From Sphingobacterium micropteri (GTDB lineage: Bacteria; Bacteroidota; Bacteroidia; Sphingobacteriales; Sphingobacteriaceae): a stretch of 64,000 nucleotides of DNA. The DNA is taken from positions 1 to 64,000 of the forward strand of contig NZ_JACOIK010000006.1 of NCBI RefSeq assembly GCF_014692515.1, written 5' to 3'. Shown one piece after another: positions 7,944-15,264 of this stretch; positions within the stretch are counted from its first letter, which is position 1; the number at the start of each line of letters is the position of its first letter. Both the position numbers and the translations under genes were made by a program. The notes under the pieces are model-generated. The model saw nothing but the letters and a program-made list of their open reading frames with translations, was not told the origin of the DNA and did no database searches.

Positions 7944-10124
7944 ATGACCTTATCCATTTGGAGATATGCCCATTTGGCTTTAGCCATCGTTTCTTCGCTG
8001 TTTCTGTTGATACTTTCGGTGACGGGCGTGATTTTAGCAATCGGGGCAGTCGACGAAAAGACACAAGGGTATAAAGTCCATGATTTTGATAAAGTAAACC
8101 TTGCACAGAGCATTCCGGCACTGTGGGAGGTTTATTCCGAAATAACCGAACTGACGGTAGATCATAATCAATTTACGACTATTGACGCTTTTGATGAAGA
8201 AGGTAATTCAATGAAAGCCTATGTCGATCCAAGAACCGGAGCCATTCTAGGAGAAATAAAACCGCAAAGCGACTTTATACAATGGAATATCGCGTTACAC
8301 CGTTCCCTTTTTTTAAAAGAACCAGGGCGTATTATCGTTGGTGTTGTTTCTTTTCTACTCCTTTTAATTACTATTTCGGGGATCGTATTAATTGCGAAAC
8401 GCCAACAGGGGCTGCGAAATTTCTTTGCTAAAATTAATAAAGATTTCTTTTCTCAATACTTTCACGTCGTTAGTGGACGGTTCTTTCTTATTCCCGTGCT
8501 GATGCTTGCCCTTACGGGTACGCATCTTTTTATGGTACGGATTGGTTTGGCAGGAGGTGAAAGCCGAACGATCGACCATGTGTCGGCGGAAGATGTGGAG
8601 CAGAAAGCTTTGGCCGATTTTCCCGTCTTTCAACAGACATTGCTAGCTGATGTGGAGAAGATAGAATTTCCGTTTATGCCCGACGATCCGGACGAATTTT
8701 ATGTATTGAAACTAAAGGATCGGGAACTGTATGTCCATCAGATTACAGGAGAAATCGTAGAAGAAACCCGCTACCCCTATAGTTTGCTGTTGGAAAAGCT
8801 GAGTTTCGATTTGCATACTGGGCGGACAAATGCTATTTGGGCCGTTATTTTGGGTTTTGCATCGTTAAATATCCTGTTTTTCATTTATACTGGTTTCGCG
8901 ATTACTTTTCGGAGGAAAGGAACAAAAGTGAAAAATAAGTTCCATGCATCCACGGCAGAACAGGTGATTTTGGTCGGAACGGAAAATGGTAGTACATTGG
9001 CCTTTGCCAACAAAATCCATCAGCAATTGCTGGCGCTTGGGCATAAATCTTTCCTGACGGAAATGAATCGCTTCACATCTTTTCCCAAGGCAACGCATCT
9101 GCTGGTTTTCAGCTCCACCTATGGTTTGGGTACAGCGCCGGCGAATGCTACACTCTTTGATAGGTTGCTCGCCAAGTATCCGCAAGATCAGCCGGTGCAA
9201 TATTCCGTTGTCGGGTTCGGATCAAAGGCTTATTCCGACTTCTGTGCTTACGCCAAACAGGTTGATGAGCTATTGGCGAAACAAAGCTGGGCGACGAGGC
9301 AACTGGATCTACATACCGTAAACGACCGTTCAGCAGAAGAATTTGTTGCCTGGGTGAAGGCTTGGAACGGAAAGTCATCCGGCGAATTGGGGGTCACTTC
9401 CGCCTTGTACGAAACAAAAATAACCGGATTGAAGAAATTTTCGGTATCGGATAAAAGTGAGGTTACGGAAGATAATGCAACGTTTGTCATTACCCTGCAG
9501 CCGCAGGGAAGGCAAGTGTTCCAATCTGGCGATCTGTTGGCTATATATCCGGCAAACGACGGACGGGAGAGGCTCTATTCGATTGGGAAAGAAGATGGAA
9601 AGATACAGCTCGTTGTCAAATTGCACCCGAACGGATTGGGTTCTGAATTCCTATATCGCTTAAAGAAGGGAGACAATATTGCTGCACGTATTGTTATCAA
9701 TAGAGGTTTTCATTTTCCGTCGAAGGCACCCTCGGTAGTGATGATTGCGAACGGAACCGGAATTGCTCCTTTCCTGGGTATGATTGCGGAAAACAAAAAG
9801 CAGGTGCCTGCTCGGCTATATGCTGGTTTTCGGAACAACAATAGCCTGGCGCAACAATATCGCCATTTTGCCGATGAGGCTATAACTTCGGGAAAACTAA
9901 CAGATTTTCAAATTGCTTTTTCGCGGGAGGAAAGCCGGCAATATGTGATGGATTTGATTCAAAACGATGCCCATTTTTTTTCCGACTTATTAGAAAATAA
10001 GGGTGTGATTATGATTTGTGGCTCGTTGGCGATGCAAAAGGACGTAGAGAAAATACTTTCTGAAATATGCCTAACCAAGGATTTGAGTCATTACAAACGA
10101 CAGATTTTAACGGATTGCTATTGA
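7944..10124 (+). CDS. PepSY-TM / flavodoxin / FNR-type NAD(P)H oxidoreductase (transmembrane electron donor, XusC-like)
   Basis: A 726-residue three-part inner-membrane protein. Residues about 1-325 are a PepSY-associated membrane domain with four or five TM helices (near 12-34, 128-151, 180-200, 295-321) and histidines H10, H119, H174, H194 and H291, suited to heme b ligation. Residues about 340-475 are a flavodoxin domain (VGTENGSTLAFA, SSTYGLGTAPAN). Residues about 490-726 are an FAD/NAD(P)-binding reductase (RLYSIG, ANGTGIAPFLGMI, ICGSLAMQKDVEKI). This layout would move electrons from cytosolic NAD(P)H through FAD, FMN and heme to the periplasm, most simply to reduce ferric chelates. Its stop overlaps the apbE start (TGATG), so translation is coupled. 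Confidence 0.85.
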   Translation: MTLSIWRYAHLALAIVSSLFLLILSVTGVILAIGAVDEKTQGYKVHDFDKVNLAQSIPALWEVYSEITELTVDHNQFTTIDAFDEEGNSMKAYVDPRTGAILGEIKPQSDFIQWNIALHRSLFLKEPGRIIVGVVSFLLLLITISGIVLIAKRQQGLRNFFAKINKDFFSQYFHVVSGRFFLIPVLMLALTGTHLFMVRIGLAGGESRTIDHVSAEDVEQKALADFPVFQQTLLADVEKIEFPFMPDDPDEFYVLKLKDRELYVHQITGEIVEETRYPYSLLLEKLSFDLHTGRTNAIWAVILGFASLNILFFIYTGFAITFRRKGTKVKNKFHASTAEQVILVGTENGSTLAFANKIHQQLLALGHKSFLTEMNRFTSFPKATHLLVFSSTYGLGTAPANATLFDRLLAKYPQDQPVQYSVVGFGSKAYSDFCAYAKQVDELLAKQSWATRQLDLHTVNDRSAEEFVAWVKAWNGKSSGELGVTSALYETKITGLKKFSVSDKSEVTEDNATFVITLQPQGRQVFQSGDLLAIYPANDGRERLYSIGKEDGKIQLVVKLHPNGLGSEFLYRLKKGDNIAARIVINRGFHFPSKAPSVVMIANGTGIAPFLGMIAENKKQVPARLYAGFRNNNSLAQQYRHFADEAITSGKLTDFQIAFSREESRQYVMDLIQNDAHFFSDLLENKGVIMICGSLAMQKDVEKILSEICLTKDLSHYKRQILTDCY

Positions 10125-11068
10125 TGAAAAAAGTAATAGTAGTTTTCTTTTTGATCTTGGTGAATATACCGATTAGCTTTTCCCAACAGCTATTCAAGAA
10201 GCAAACTACGCAGATGGGATCCGTTTTTGAATTTGTTTTGGTGGAAAATGATTCCCTTCAGGCGCAACAATATTTTCAGCTCGTCATGAATGAGATAGAA
10301 CGTATTGAAGACCTCATCTCCGAGTGGAGACCACATACGCAAATTTCACAGGTAAACCAAAACGCCGGTATCCGACCCGTGAAGGTTAACCGGGAAGTTT
10401 TTGAATTGACGAAACGTGCCATTCATTATGCTGGACTTACGGAGGGTGCTTTTGATGTAAGTATCGCTGCTTTGGATAAAATTTGGCTTTTTGACGGAAG
10501 TATGGAGCAATTGCCACCCGAGGATGTTATCCGCAACTCTGTGCAACACGTGGGCTACCAGCATATTATTCTAGATAGTATAAATTCGACCATTTTTTTA
10601 GAAAAAGAAGGAATGAAAATTGGTTTTGGATCTATTGGAAAGGGCTATGCGGCAGACAAAGGCAGAGAATTGCTAGAATCTTTGGGTGTTGTAGGTGGTA
10701 TAGTCAATGCTTCGGGCGATCTTTCGGCTTGGGGAACGCAACCCGACAAGCAGCCTTGGAGAATAGGTGTAAGCAACCCTTTTAAACCACATAAAATGAT
10801 AAAGGTCTTGAAATTACAAGATGGTGCTGTGGCCACATCCGGAAGTAACGAAAAGTTTGCAGAAATAGGTGGCAAACGCTATTCACATATTATAAACCCC
10901 AAGACAGGTTGGCCCTCGGTCGGGCTGACGAGTGTTACCGTATCCGGTCCGTCAGCCGAGTTTGCCAATTTTCTAAGCACATCCATTATGGTTTTAGGTA
11001 ACAAACAGGGAAAAAAATTAGTTGAAAAATTTCCCGGTTACAAAGCTATTCTTGTAAAAGATAGGTGA
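10124..11068 (+). CDS. apbE: FAD:protein FMN transferase
   Basis: A 314-residue ApbE-family flavinyltransferase with signal peptide (MKKVIVVFFLILVNIPISFS). It transfers FMN from FAD to Ser/Thr of periplasmic proteins. Conserved features seen are GSVFEF near the mature N-terminus, IGFGSIGKGYAADK, the GGIVNASGDLSAWG loop, VATSGS and the HIINPKTGWP motif that holds the metal and pyrophosphate. The start was chosen at the ATG in TGATG, overlapping the upstream stop; a longer frame from 10067 would put 19 residues before the signal peptide. Nearby substrates are probably the DUF2271 protein and possibly the PepSY protein. Confidence 0.9.
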   Translation: MKKVIVVFFLILVNIPISFSQQLFKKQTTQMGSVFEFVLVENDSLQAQQYFQLVMNEIERIEDLISEWRPHTQISQVNQNAGIRPVKVNREVFELTKRAIHYAGLTEGAFDVSIAALDKIWLFDGSMEQLPPEDVIRNSVQHVGYQHIILDSINSTIFLEKEGMKIGFGSIGKGYAADKGRELLESLGVVGGIVNASGDLSAWGTQPDKQPWRIGVSNPFKPHKMIKVLKLQDGAVATSGSNEKFAEIGGKRYSHIINPKTGWPSVGLTSVTVSGPSAEFANFLSTSIMVLGNKQGKKLVEKFPGYKAILVKDR

Positions 11069-11091
11069 GGTTTTGACTATAGAACACTTTA

Positions 11092-11466
11092 TCAGCGCCT
11101 TCTATTTTCTCCTGACGTGCTAAGGCTACCAAAGATCATTTCAATGATTGCTACAACGATAGCAAATAGCGTAGCTGTCCAAAAACCGTCGACTTCAAAT
11201 TTACTTCCCATAAGCTTATCACTCAGCAGGATCATTAATACGGTGATAATAAACGAGACGAGCCCAAATGTCAACCAATTTAAAGGGAAAGTAAATAACC
11301 GTAAAATGCCTCCTACAATGGCATTTACTAATCCGATAACCAAACCTGTTACAATAGCCCAACCAAAGCCGGCTACATGTGCTCCCGGCACTATATACGC
11401 TGCGATAGCAACGACGGCCCCTGTAAGTAATAAACTGATAATAAACTTCATCTGATTCTTTTTCAA
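11092..11466 (-). CDS. Small membrane protein of the phage-holin-4-2 (PF04020) type
   Basis: A 124-residue protein with four hydrophobic segments (about 7-27, 33-58, 64-84, 93-113), with GFGWAIVTGLVIGLVNAIV and LTFGLVSFIITV patterns typical of the PF04020 'phage holin family' proteins. These are widespread in bacterial chromosomes and not necessarily phage-derived. Function is unknown. The gene is convergent with apbE. An alternative start five codons in (MKFIIS) is equally possible. Confidence 0.75.
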   Translation of the reverse strand: MKKNQMKFIISLLLTGAVVAIAAYIVPGAHVAGFGWAIVTGLVIGLVNAIVGGILRLFTFPLNWLTFGLVSFIITVLMILLSDKLMGSKFEVDGFWTATLFAIVVAIIEMIFGSLSTSGENRRR

Positions 11467-11578
11467 AAGAACTCAAAAAAAGTGCCAAAGGGTGGAACTT
11501 TATTAATAGCGCTTATTCGTTTAGCGCTCATAAAAGATTAATATTGTAAATGGAGAATTAATTTCTTAAATTAAATAG
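11467..11578. other. Divergent intergenic region with two short repeats
   Basis: It holds TAGCGCTTAT (11507-11516) and TAGCGCTCAT (11522-11531), a direct repeat 15 bases apart. It also holds the inverted repeat TTAATTT-ctt-AAATTAA (11558-11574), which ends five bases before the Crp/Fnr-family start codon. The latter could be an autoregulatory site, but the sequence is AT-rich and chance cannot be excluded. Confidence 0.35.
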
Positions 11579-12262
11579 ATGAGCAAAAAGTTGAATAATT
11601 GTGATCATTCTTGCTTTATGTGCCGTTATGCAGGGCGAGATTGGTGGGAAAATATCGATATCCGGCGACAGGTTATCAAAGCAAAAAAGGGACAGCAAAT
11701 CATTGATGAAGGAGAGGAAGCTAAAGGTGTGTATTTTGTGCAAGAAGGATTGGTCAAAGTACATAAAAGACATGGAGATAAAGAAAGTATTGTACGTTTT
11801 GCTAACAAAGGAGAGATTATAGGACATCGTGGTATGCCGGGAGATAAACCTACTTTTCCGATATCGGCTACTTGTTTAGAAAATTGTGTACTGTGTTTTG
11901 TTCCCTTCGATTTTTTTAAAAAATTATTGAGAACGAATCCCGCATTAACATACGCCATGCTGATGTTTTATGCGGATGAACTACAGGTTTCTGAACGAAA
12001 AGCGACTAATCAGGTTCATTTGTCGGTTAAAGGAAGGCTTGCATGGAGTTTTTTTCAGTTGGAGGAGAAAATGGGTACGGATAACGAGGGATACATAAAA
12101 TTGATGTTGTCGAAAACAGATTTGGCGGCTTATGTGGGGGCAACTTACGAGACTGTGTACCGCATGATGACCGAGTTGGTGACGGAGGGCGTTATAGAGT
12201 CGGTTGATAAGTGTGTCAAAATAAAGGATAGGGCAAAACTTCTTAGTTATAGTAAATCGTAA
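11579..12262 (+). CDS. Crp/Fnr-family transcriptional regulator, candidate nitrate-pathway regulator
   Basis: A 227-residue Crp/Fnr regulator: cyclic-nucleotide-binding-like beta-roll (about 25-125; IIDEGEEAKGVYFVQEGLVKV), dimerisation helix (about 125-150) and a winged HTH (about 150-220; LSKTDLAAYVGATYETVYRMM). It carries N-terminal cysteines C8, C12 and C15, and C99, C103 and C106 later in the sensor domain. FNR proteins use N-terminal cysteines plus one central cysteine for a [4Fe-4S] cluster, so redox, oxygen or NO sensing is possible, although the spacing is not the E. coli FNR one. It lies next to and converges with the nitrate operon, overlapping mobA by 20 bases. An FNR-like TGAT-N4-ATCA box occurs at that operon's promoter. 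The assignment as its regulator is inferred. Confidence 0.8.
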   Translation: MSKKLNNCDHSCFMCRYAGRDWWENIDIRRQVIKAKKGQQIIDEGEEAKGVYFVQEGLVKVHKRHGDKESIVRFANKGEIIGHRGMPGDKPTFPISATCLENCVLCFVPFDFFKKLLRTNPALTYAMLMFYADELQVSERKATNQVHLSVKGRLAWSFFQLEEKMGTDNEGYIKLMLSKTDLAAYVGATYETVYRMMTELVTEGVIESVDKCVKIKDRAKLLSYSKS

Positions 12263-12917
12263 TAGATGCGGTTGACTTTATTTCAGTCTTTTGCCATTTA
12301 CGGATACTATCGGGCGTATTGTAGTTCCGGAAATCTTTCGCATTCCCCGAAGCAGGGAGTTTTACCGCGCAAAGATTTTTTATAGCACGTTTTACGGAAA
12401 AGCCAGTCAGGTACCCATGTTGGTAATCGAGGAATAATTTCTGTAGTCCGGAAGCGGTATAAATGGCACACAAGGGTTCGATCTGTTCATTTTTTGCATA
12501 CAGATATACGTCAGCTCCCACAATCTGCCGACGAATGTCCAACAATCGCTGTAATAATGACGTTTCCATATCGATCATATCACAGGGTAGCACGAAGAAG
12601 TCTGCTTTGGGGAACCGTTGGTGAGCGCTCAACAAACCGGCTAAAGGGCCTTTTACATCGACTTGATCGATGACCAATGTTTCGGAAGAAAATAGCTGAC
12701 GATAAGTGCTCTGCTGGAGCGGATTAATAGAGAAATAGGTTTCCAGGCCCAGACTTTCTAGCCTGTCGCTCATATGTTTGGCCCAGGTACAGCCATCCTT
12801 GAATAACTGTCCTTTGTCGGTTCCCATACGGCTGCTTTTACCTCCGCATAGCACTAATCCTAACAATGTGTGTGCTGTGTTTTCCATTGATAAATAGTAG
12901 ATTTCCATGTCGTCCAT
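12243..12917 (-). CDS. mobA: Molybdenum cofactor guanylyltransferase
   Basis: A 224-residue MobA nucleotidyltransferase that attaches GMP to Mo-molybdopterin to form the guanine dinucleotide cofactor used by nitrate reductases. It shows the N-terminal nucleotide-binding signature LVLCGGKSSRMGTDKG, then KGPLAGLLSA and VLPCDMIDMET. It is the last gene of the minus-strand Moco/nitrate run, and its ATG directly follows the moaE stop. A later ATG (12887, MENTAHT) is an alternative start that would remove a ten-residue leader. The length fits the family (about 190-200 core residues). Its 3' end overlaps the convergent regulator gene by 20 bases. Confidence 0.9.
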   Translation of the reverse strand: MDDMEIYYLSMENTAHTLLGLVLCGGKSSRMGTDKGQLFKDGCTWAKHMSDRLESLGLETYFSINPLQQSTYRQLFSSETLVIDQVDVKGPLAGLLSAHQRFPKADFFVLPCDMIDMETSLLQRLLDIRRQIVGADVYLYAKNEQIEPLCAIYTASGLQKLFLDYQHGYLTGFSVKRAIKNLCAVKLPASGNAKDFRNYNTPDSIRKWQKTEIKSTASITIYYN

Positions 12918-13346
12918 TTACTTCTGTTGACAGGAGCAATGTCCTCCCCAGACCCGCTCACCGTCCACGAAATGCTCACATTTCCATAGCGGTACATGAT
13001 GTTTGATACGGTCGATGATATACTGATTGGCTGCGTAGGCTTCCTCACGATGGGCAGCAGCAGTAATGACCACCACTGCTGTTTCCATGACTGAAACTTT
13101 GCCCAAACGATGGACGGCGATAGCAACTTGTAGCCCCCAACGTTGTTTTGCCTCATCCAGTAATGCCGCAATCATCTTGTTGGCCATCTGCTCGGCAGCC
13201 TCGTATGAAAGGTGCGAGACTTCCTTTCCTTGGTGGTTATTCCGTACTTCGCCACTAAACAGCACGACTCCCCCCGCTTCTGGATGATGAGCCTGTTTCC
13301 AAAGTGCCATTACATCAATTTTTTCGGTGCTAAGATGTGTCATCAT
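12918..13346 (-). CDS. moaE: Molybdopterin synthase catalytic subunit
   Basis: A 142-residue MoaE, the large subunit of molybdopterin synthase, which inserts the dithiolene sulfurs carried by MoaD into cyclic pyranopterin monophosphate. Diagnostic parts are GGVVLFSGEVRNNHQG near 27-42, SYEAAEQMA, VAIAVHRLGKVSVMETAVVV and the C-terminal PLWKCEHFVDGERVW with the catalytic-lysine region. Its ATG overlaps the moaD stop by one base, fitting a 1:1 complex made by translational coupling. Confidence 0.92.
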   Translation of the reverse strand: MMTHLSTEKIDVMALWKQAHHPEAGGVVLFSGEVRNNHQGKEVSHLSYEAAEQMANKMIAALLDEAKQRWGLQVAIAVHRLGKVSVMETAVVVITAAAHREEAYAANQYIIDRIKHHVPLWKCEHFVDGERVWGGHCSCQQK

Positions 13347-13582
13347 TAGCCTCCGCTACTAGGTGGAATGACTAAGATAAGATCGCCCTGACGAAGCTTG
13401 TAGTCCTCCTGCACAAACGTATCATCTACCGCAAACCGACATTGCTCCAGTAATGTTGTGGCAAATGATTGCTGATCAATCAGGTAACGTCGTAAACGAT
13501 TGATGTCTTTTGGGGTCTCTTGGACCTCCATAACGGAAGGGAAATAATCCTTCAATCCCGCAAAAAATTCCAAAGTAATCAT
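13346..13582 (-). CDS. moaD: Molybdopterin synthase sulfur carrier subunit
   Basis: A 78-residue ubiquitin-fold MoaD. It ends in SSGG, the C-terminal Gly-Gly that is adenylated (by the MoeB homologue at 23785-24534) and thiocarboxylated. The body matches the family: ITLEFFAGLKDYF at the start and LRQGDLILVIPPSSGG at the end. It lies between moaA (two bases upstream) and moaE (one-base overlap). Confidence 0.92.
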   Translation of the reverse strand: MITLEFFAGLKDYFPSVMEVQETPKDINRLRRYLIDQQSFATTLLEQCRFAVDDTFVQEDYKLRQGDLILVIPPSSGG

Positions 13583-13584
13583 AT

Positions 13585-14535
13585 TTATCCTCCAATTGTT
13601 AACATACTTATTTCGCTTCCGGAAAACTGCATTTGTTTTTGTCCGAGTGCTGCGTATAAACTCGTTTCCAATCCTTTCTGACTGCTGACCTCCCGAAGAG
13701 GTATGGGCGTATTACTACTTAAACAGCCATAAATATTTCCCTGAGCGTCTAATCGCAGACGATTGCAGTCGGCACAAAAAGGATGGCTTTCATTGGCAAT
13801 GATCCCGAAGCTATGGCCGCAAGCAGTGTTCCAGTACGTTGCGGTGTCTCCGTATTTCTTTGCCTGTTCGTCGATTGCATAGACACTACTTATTCTTTCC
13901 AGCATGGCTTGCCTCGAGAAAAACTTGCTGTCTGTATCGCCAAATAGATGGCCCATGCCCATCAATTCCAAAAAGCGTATTTTAATACCATGTCTAAAGG
14001 CAAAATCTAGTAAAGGCAGGATCTCCTTATCGTTTTCACTGGCCATAATCACCGTGTTAATTTTTACCTCCAACCCTGTTTTTTGGGCGGCTATTATTCC
14101 CTCGATCACCTGCTTTACACCCGCCCGTTTTGTAACCCTAAAGAAGGAAGTTTCGGATAATGCATCTAGCGAGACATTGATGGATCGAAGGCCGGCTTCT
14201 TGGAGAGAAGTAACTTTTTTCGCCAGTAAAAAGCCGTTTGTCGTCATCTTAATATCATGGATACCCAATTGTCGAATACCCGTTATTAATTTGGGGAGAT
14301 CGGGGTATAGCAGTGGCTCACCTCCTGTTAAACGGATTGTTTGTAGATGCAATACATCGTGCAAGCGACCTATGAGGTCAATGAGCTCATCGCTGGACAA
14401 CACAACCGGCCTTGGTATGGCTGAGGTGATTCCATCTTCACATACACAATAGGTGCACGCAAAGTTGCATCTATCGAGCAGGCTTACGCGCAGGACTTTG
14501 AATGATCTTCCGATAGGGTCTGTTAAGGTGCGCAT
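13585..14535 (-). CDS. moaA: GTP 3',8-cyclase (radical SAM)
   Basis: A 316-residue MoaA that, with MoaC, converts GTP to cyclic pyranopterin monophosphate. The N-terminal radical-SAM cluster is C23-x3-C27-x2-C30 (DRCNFACTYC), with LTGGEPLLYPDL as the SAM motif. The C-terminal second cluster shows HPFCADCNRLRL and, later, GNIYGCL. The chain ends in Gly-Gly (TIGG), as active MoaA proteins do. It shares its first base with the TauE-type permease stop and lies two bases before moaD. Confidence 0.93.
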   Translation of the reverse strand: MRTLTDPIGRSFKVLRVSLLDRCNFACTYCVCEDGITSAIPRPVVLSSDELIDLIGRLHDVLHLQTIRLTGGEPLLYPDLPKLITGIRQLGIHDIKMTTNGFLLAKKVTSLQEAGLRSINVSLDALSETSFFRVTKRAGVKQVIEGIIAAQKTGLEVKINTVIMASENDKEILPLLDFAFRHGIKIRFLELMGMGHLFGDTDSKFFSRQAMLERISSVYAIDEQAKKYGDTATYWNTACGHSFGIIANESHPFCADCNRLRLDAQGNIYGCLSSNTPIPLREVSSQKGLETSLYAALGQKQMQFSGSEISMLTIGG

Positions 14536-15263
14536 TACATGAAAAATAATAGTTTACAACAAGCGATCAGAAGCACTACGCTCAGCAAGGTGCGTACAGT
14601 TGCTATAGGAAAACGCGCACTACCAAAATATGCACCCGTAAATCCTCCGGCAGCTGCCGCCCAAAACCAGATGGCGAAGGATGTATCGATGTATATCGGG
14701 GTGGTATTACCCAACAGACCGCTGAAAGAATTTAACGTTATAAAAATGGCGGAGGTAGCTGCAGCTTCCTTGGCATTGGCCCAGCCCAATAAGATAAGCA
14801 ACGGGCTTAAAAAGATACCGCCACCGATATTGAGCATACCCGATAGGAGGCCGATAATGGCGCCTATGAGTAATGCCAGCGGTATATTTACCGTTTTGCG
14901 TTCTGGGCGCTCTTTGGGTGTTATCCCCAGCAGCCGGATGATAGGCAATATTAAGGCAAGTCCAAGTAGTACAAAATAGACTTTCCCCTCAAGCGCATAC
15001 CGTGCACCTAGGAATGCCGTTGGAATAGAGGTGATCAAAAATGGCCAACAGGTAGACCATCTGAAGTATCCGGCACGCCGAAACTGAAAGAATCCTGTGC
15101 CGGCAACGAGCATATTGAGCATTAATATAAGTGGTTTGTATTGTGCTACGGGAATGGAAAAGATGGAAAAGACAGCAATGTAGCCGCTGGCACCTCCGTG
15201 TCCAACCGAGGCATACAAAAAACCAACAACAAATAGGACGAATGTGATATAATAGAGTTCCAT
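14535..15263 (-). CDS. TauE/SafE-family anion permease
   Basis: A 242-residue membrane protein with seven or eight hydrophobic helices and the TauE/SafE signatures GHGGASGYIAVFS near the N-terminus and IGLLSGMLNIGGGIFLSPLL in the middle, forming two homologous halves. Family members export or import sulfite, sulfonates, thiosulfate or other small anions. Here it sits inside a nitrate-assimilation/Moco operon between the rubredoxin protein and moaA, with one-base spacings. Plausible substrates are nitrite or molybdate-related anions (inference). No classical ModABC molybdate transporter is present in the window. Confidence 0.85.
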   Translation of the reverse strand: MELYYITFVLFVVGFLYASVGHGGASGYIAVFSIFSIPVAQYKPLILMLNMLVAGTGFFQFRRAGYFRWSTCWPFLITSIPTAFLGARYALEGKVYFVLLGLALILPIIRLLGITPKERPERKTVNIPLALLIGAIIGLLSGMLNIGGGIFLSPLLILLGWANAKEAAATSAIFITLNSFSGLLGNTTPIYIDTSFAIWFWAAAAGGFTGAYFGSARFPIATVRTLLSVVLLIACCKLLFFM

Positions 15264-15264
15264 G

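Noticed and set aside
10067-10123. Earlier start for ApbE
   Set aside because: It would put 19 residues before the signal peptide; the TGATG overlap gives a natural coupled start at 10124.
11473-11487. Sigma-54-like promoter (TGGCAC-N5-TTGA on the minus strand) before the small membrane protein
   Set aside because: The -12 part lacks the required GC (TTGA instead of TTGC), and the spacer is a plain T run.
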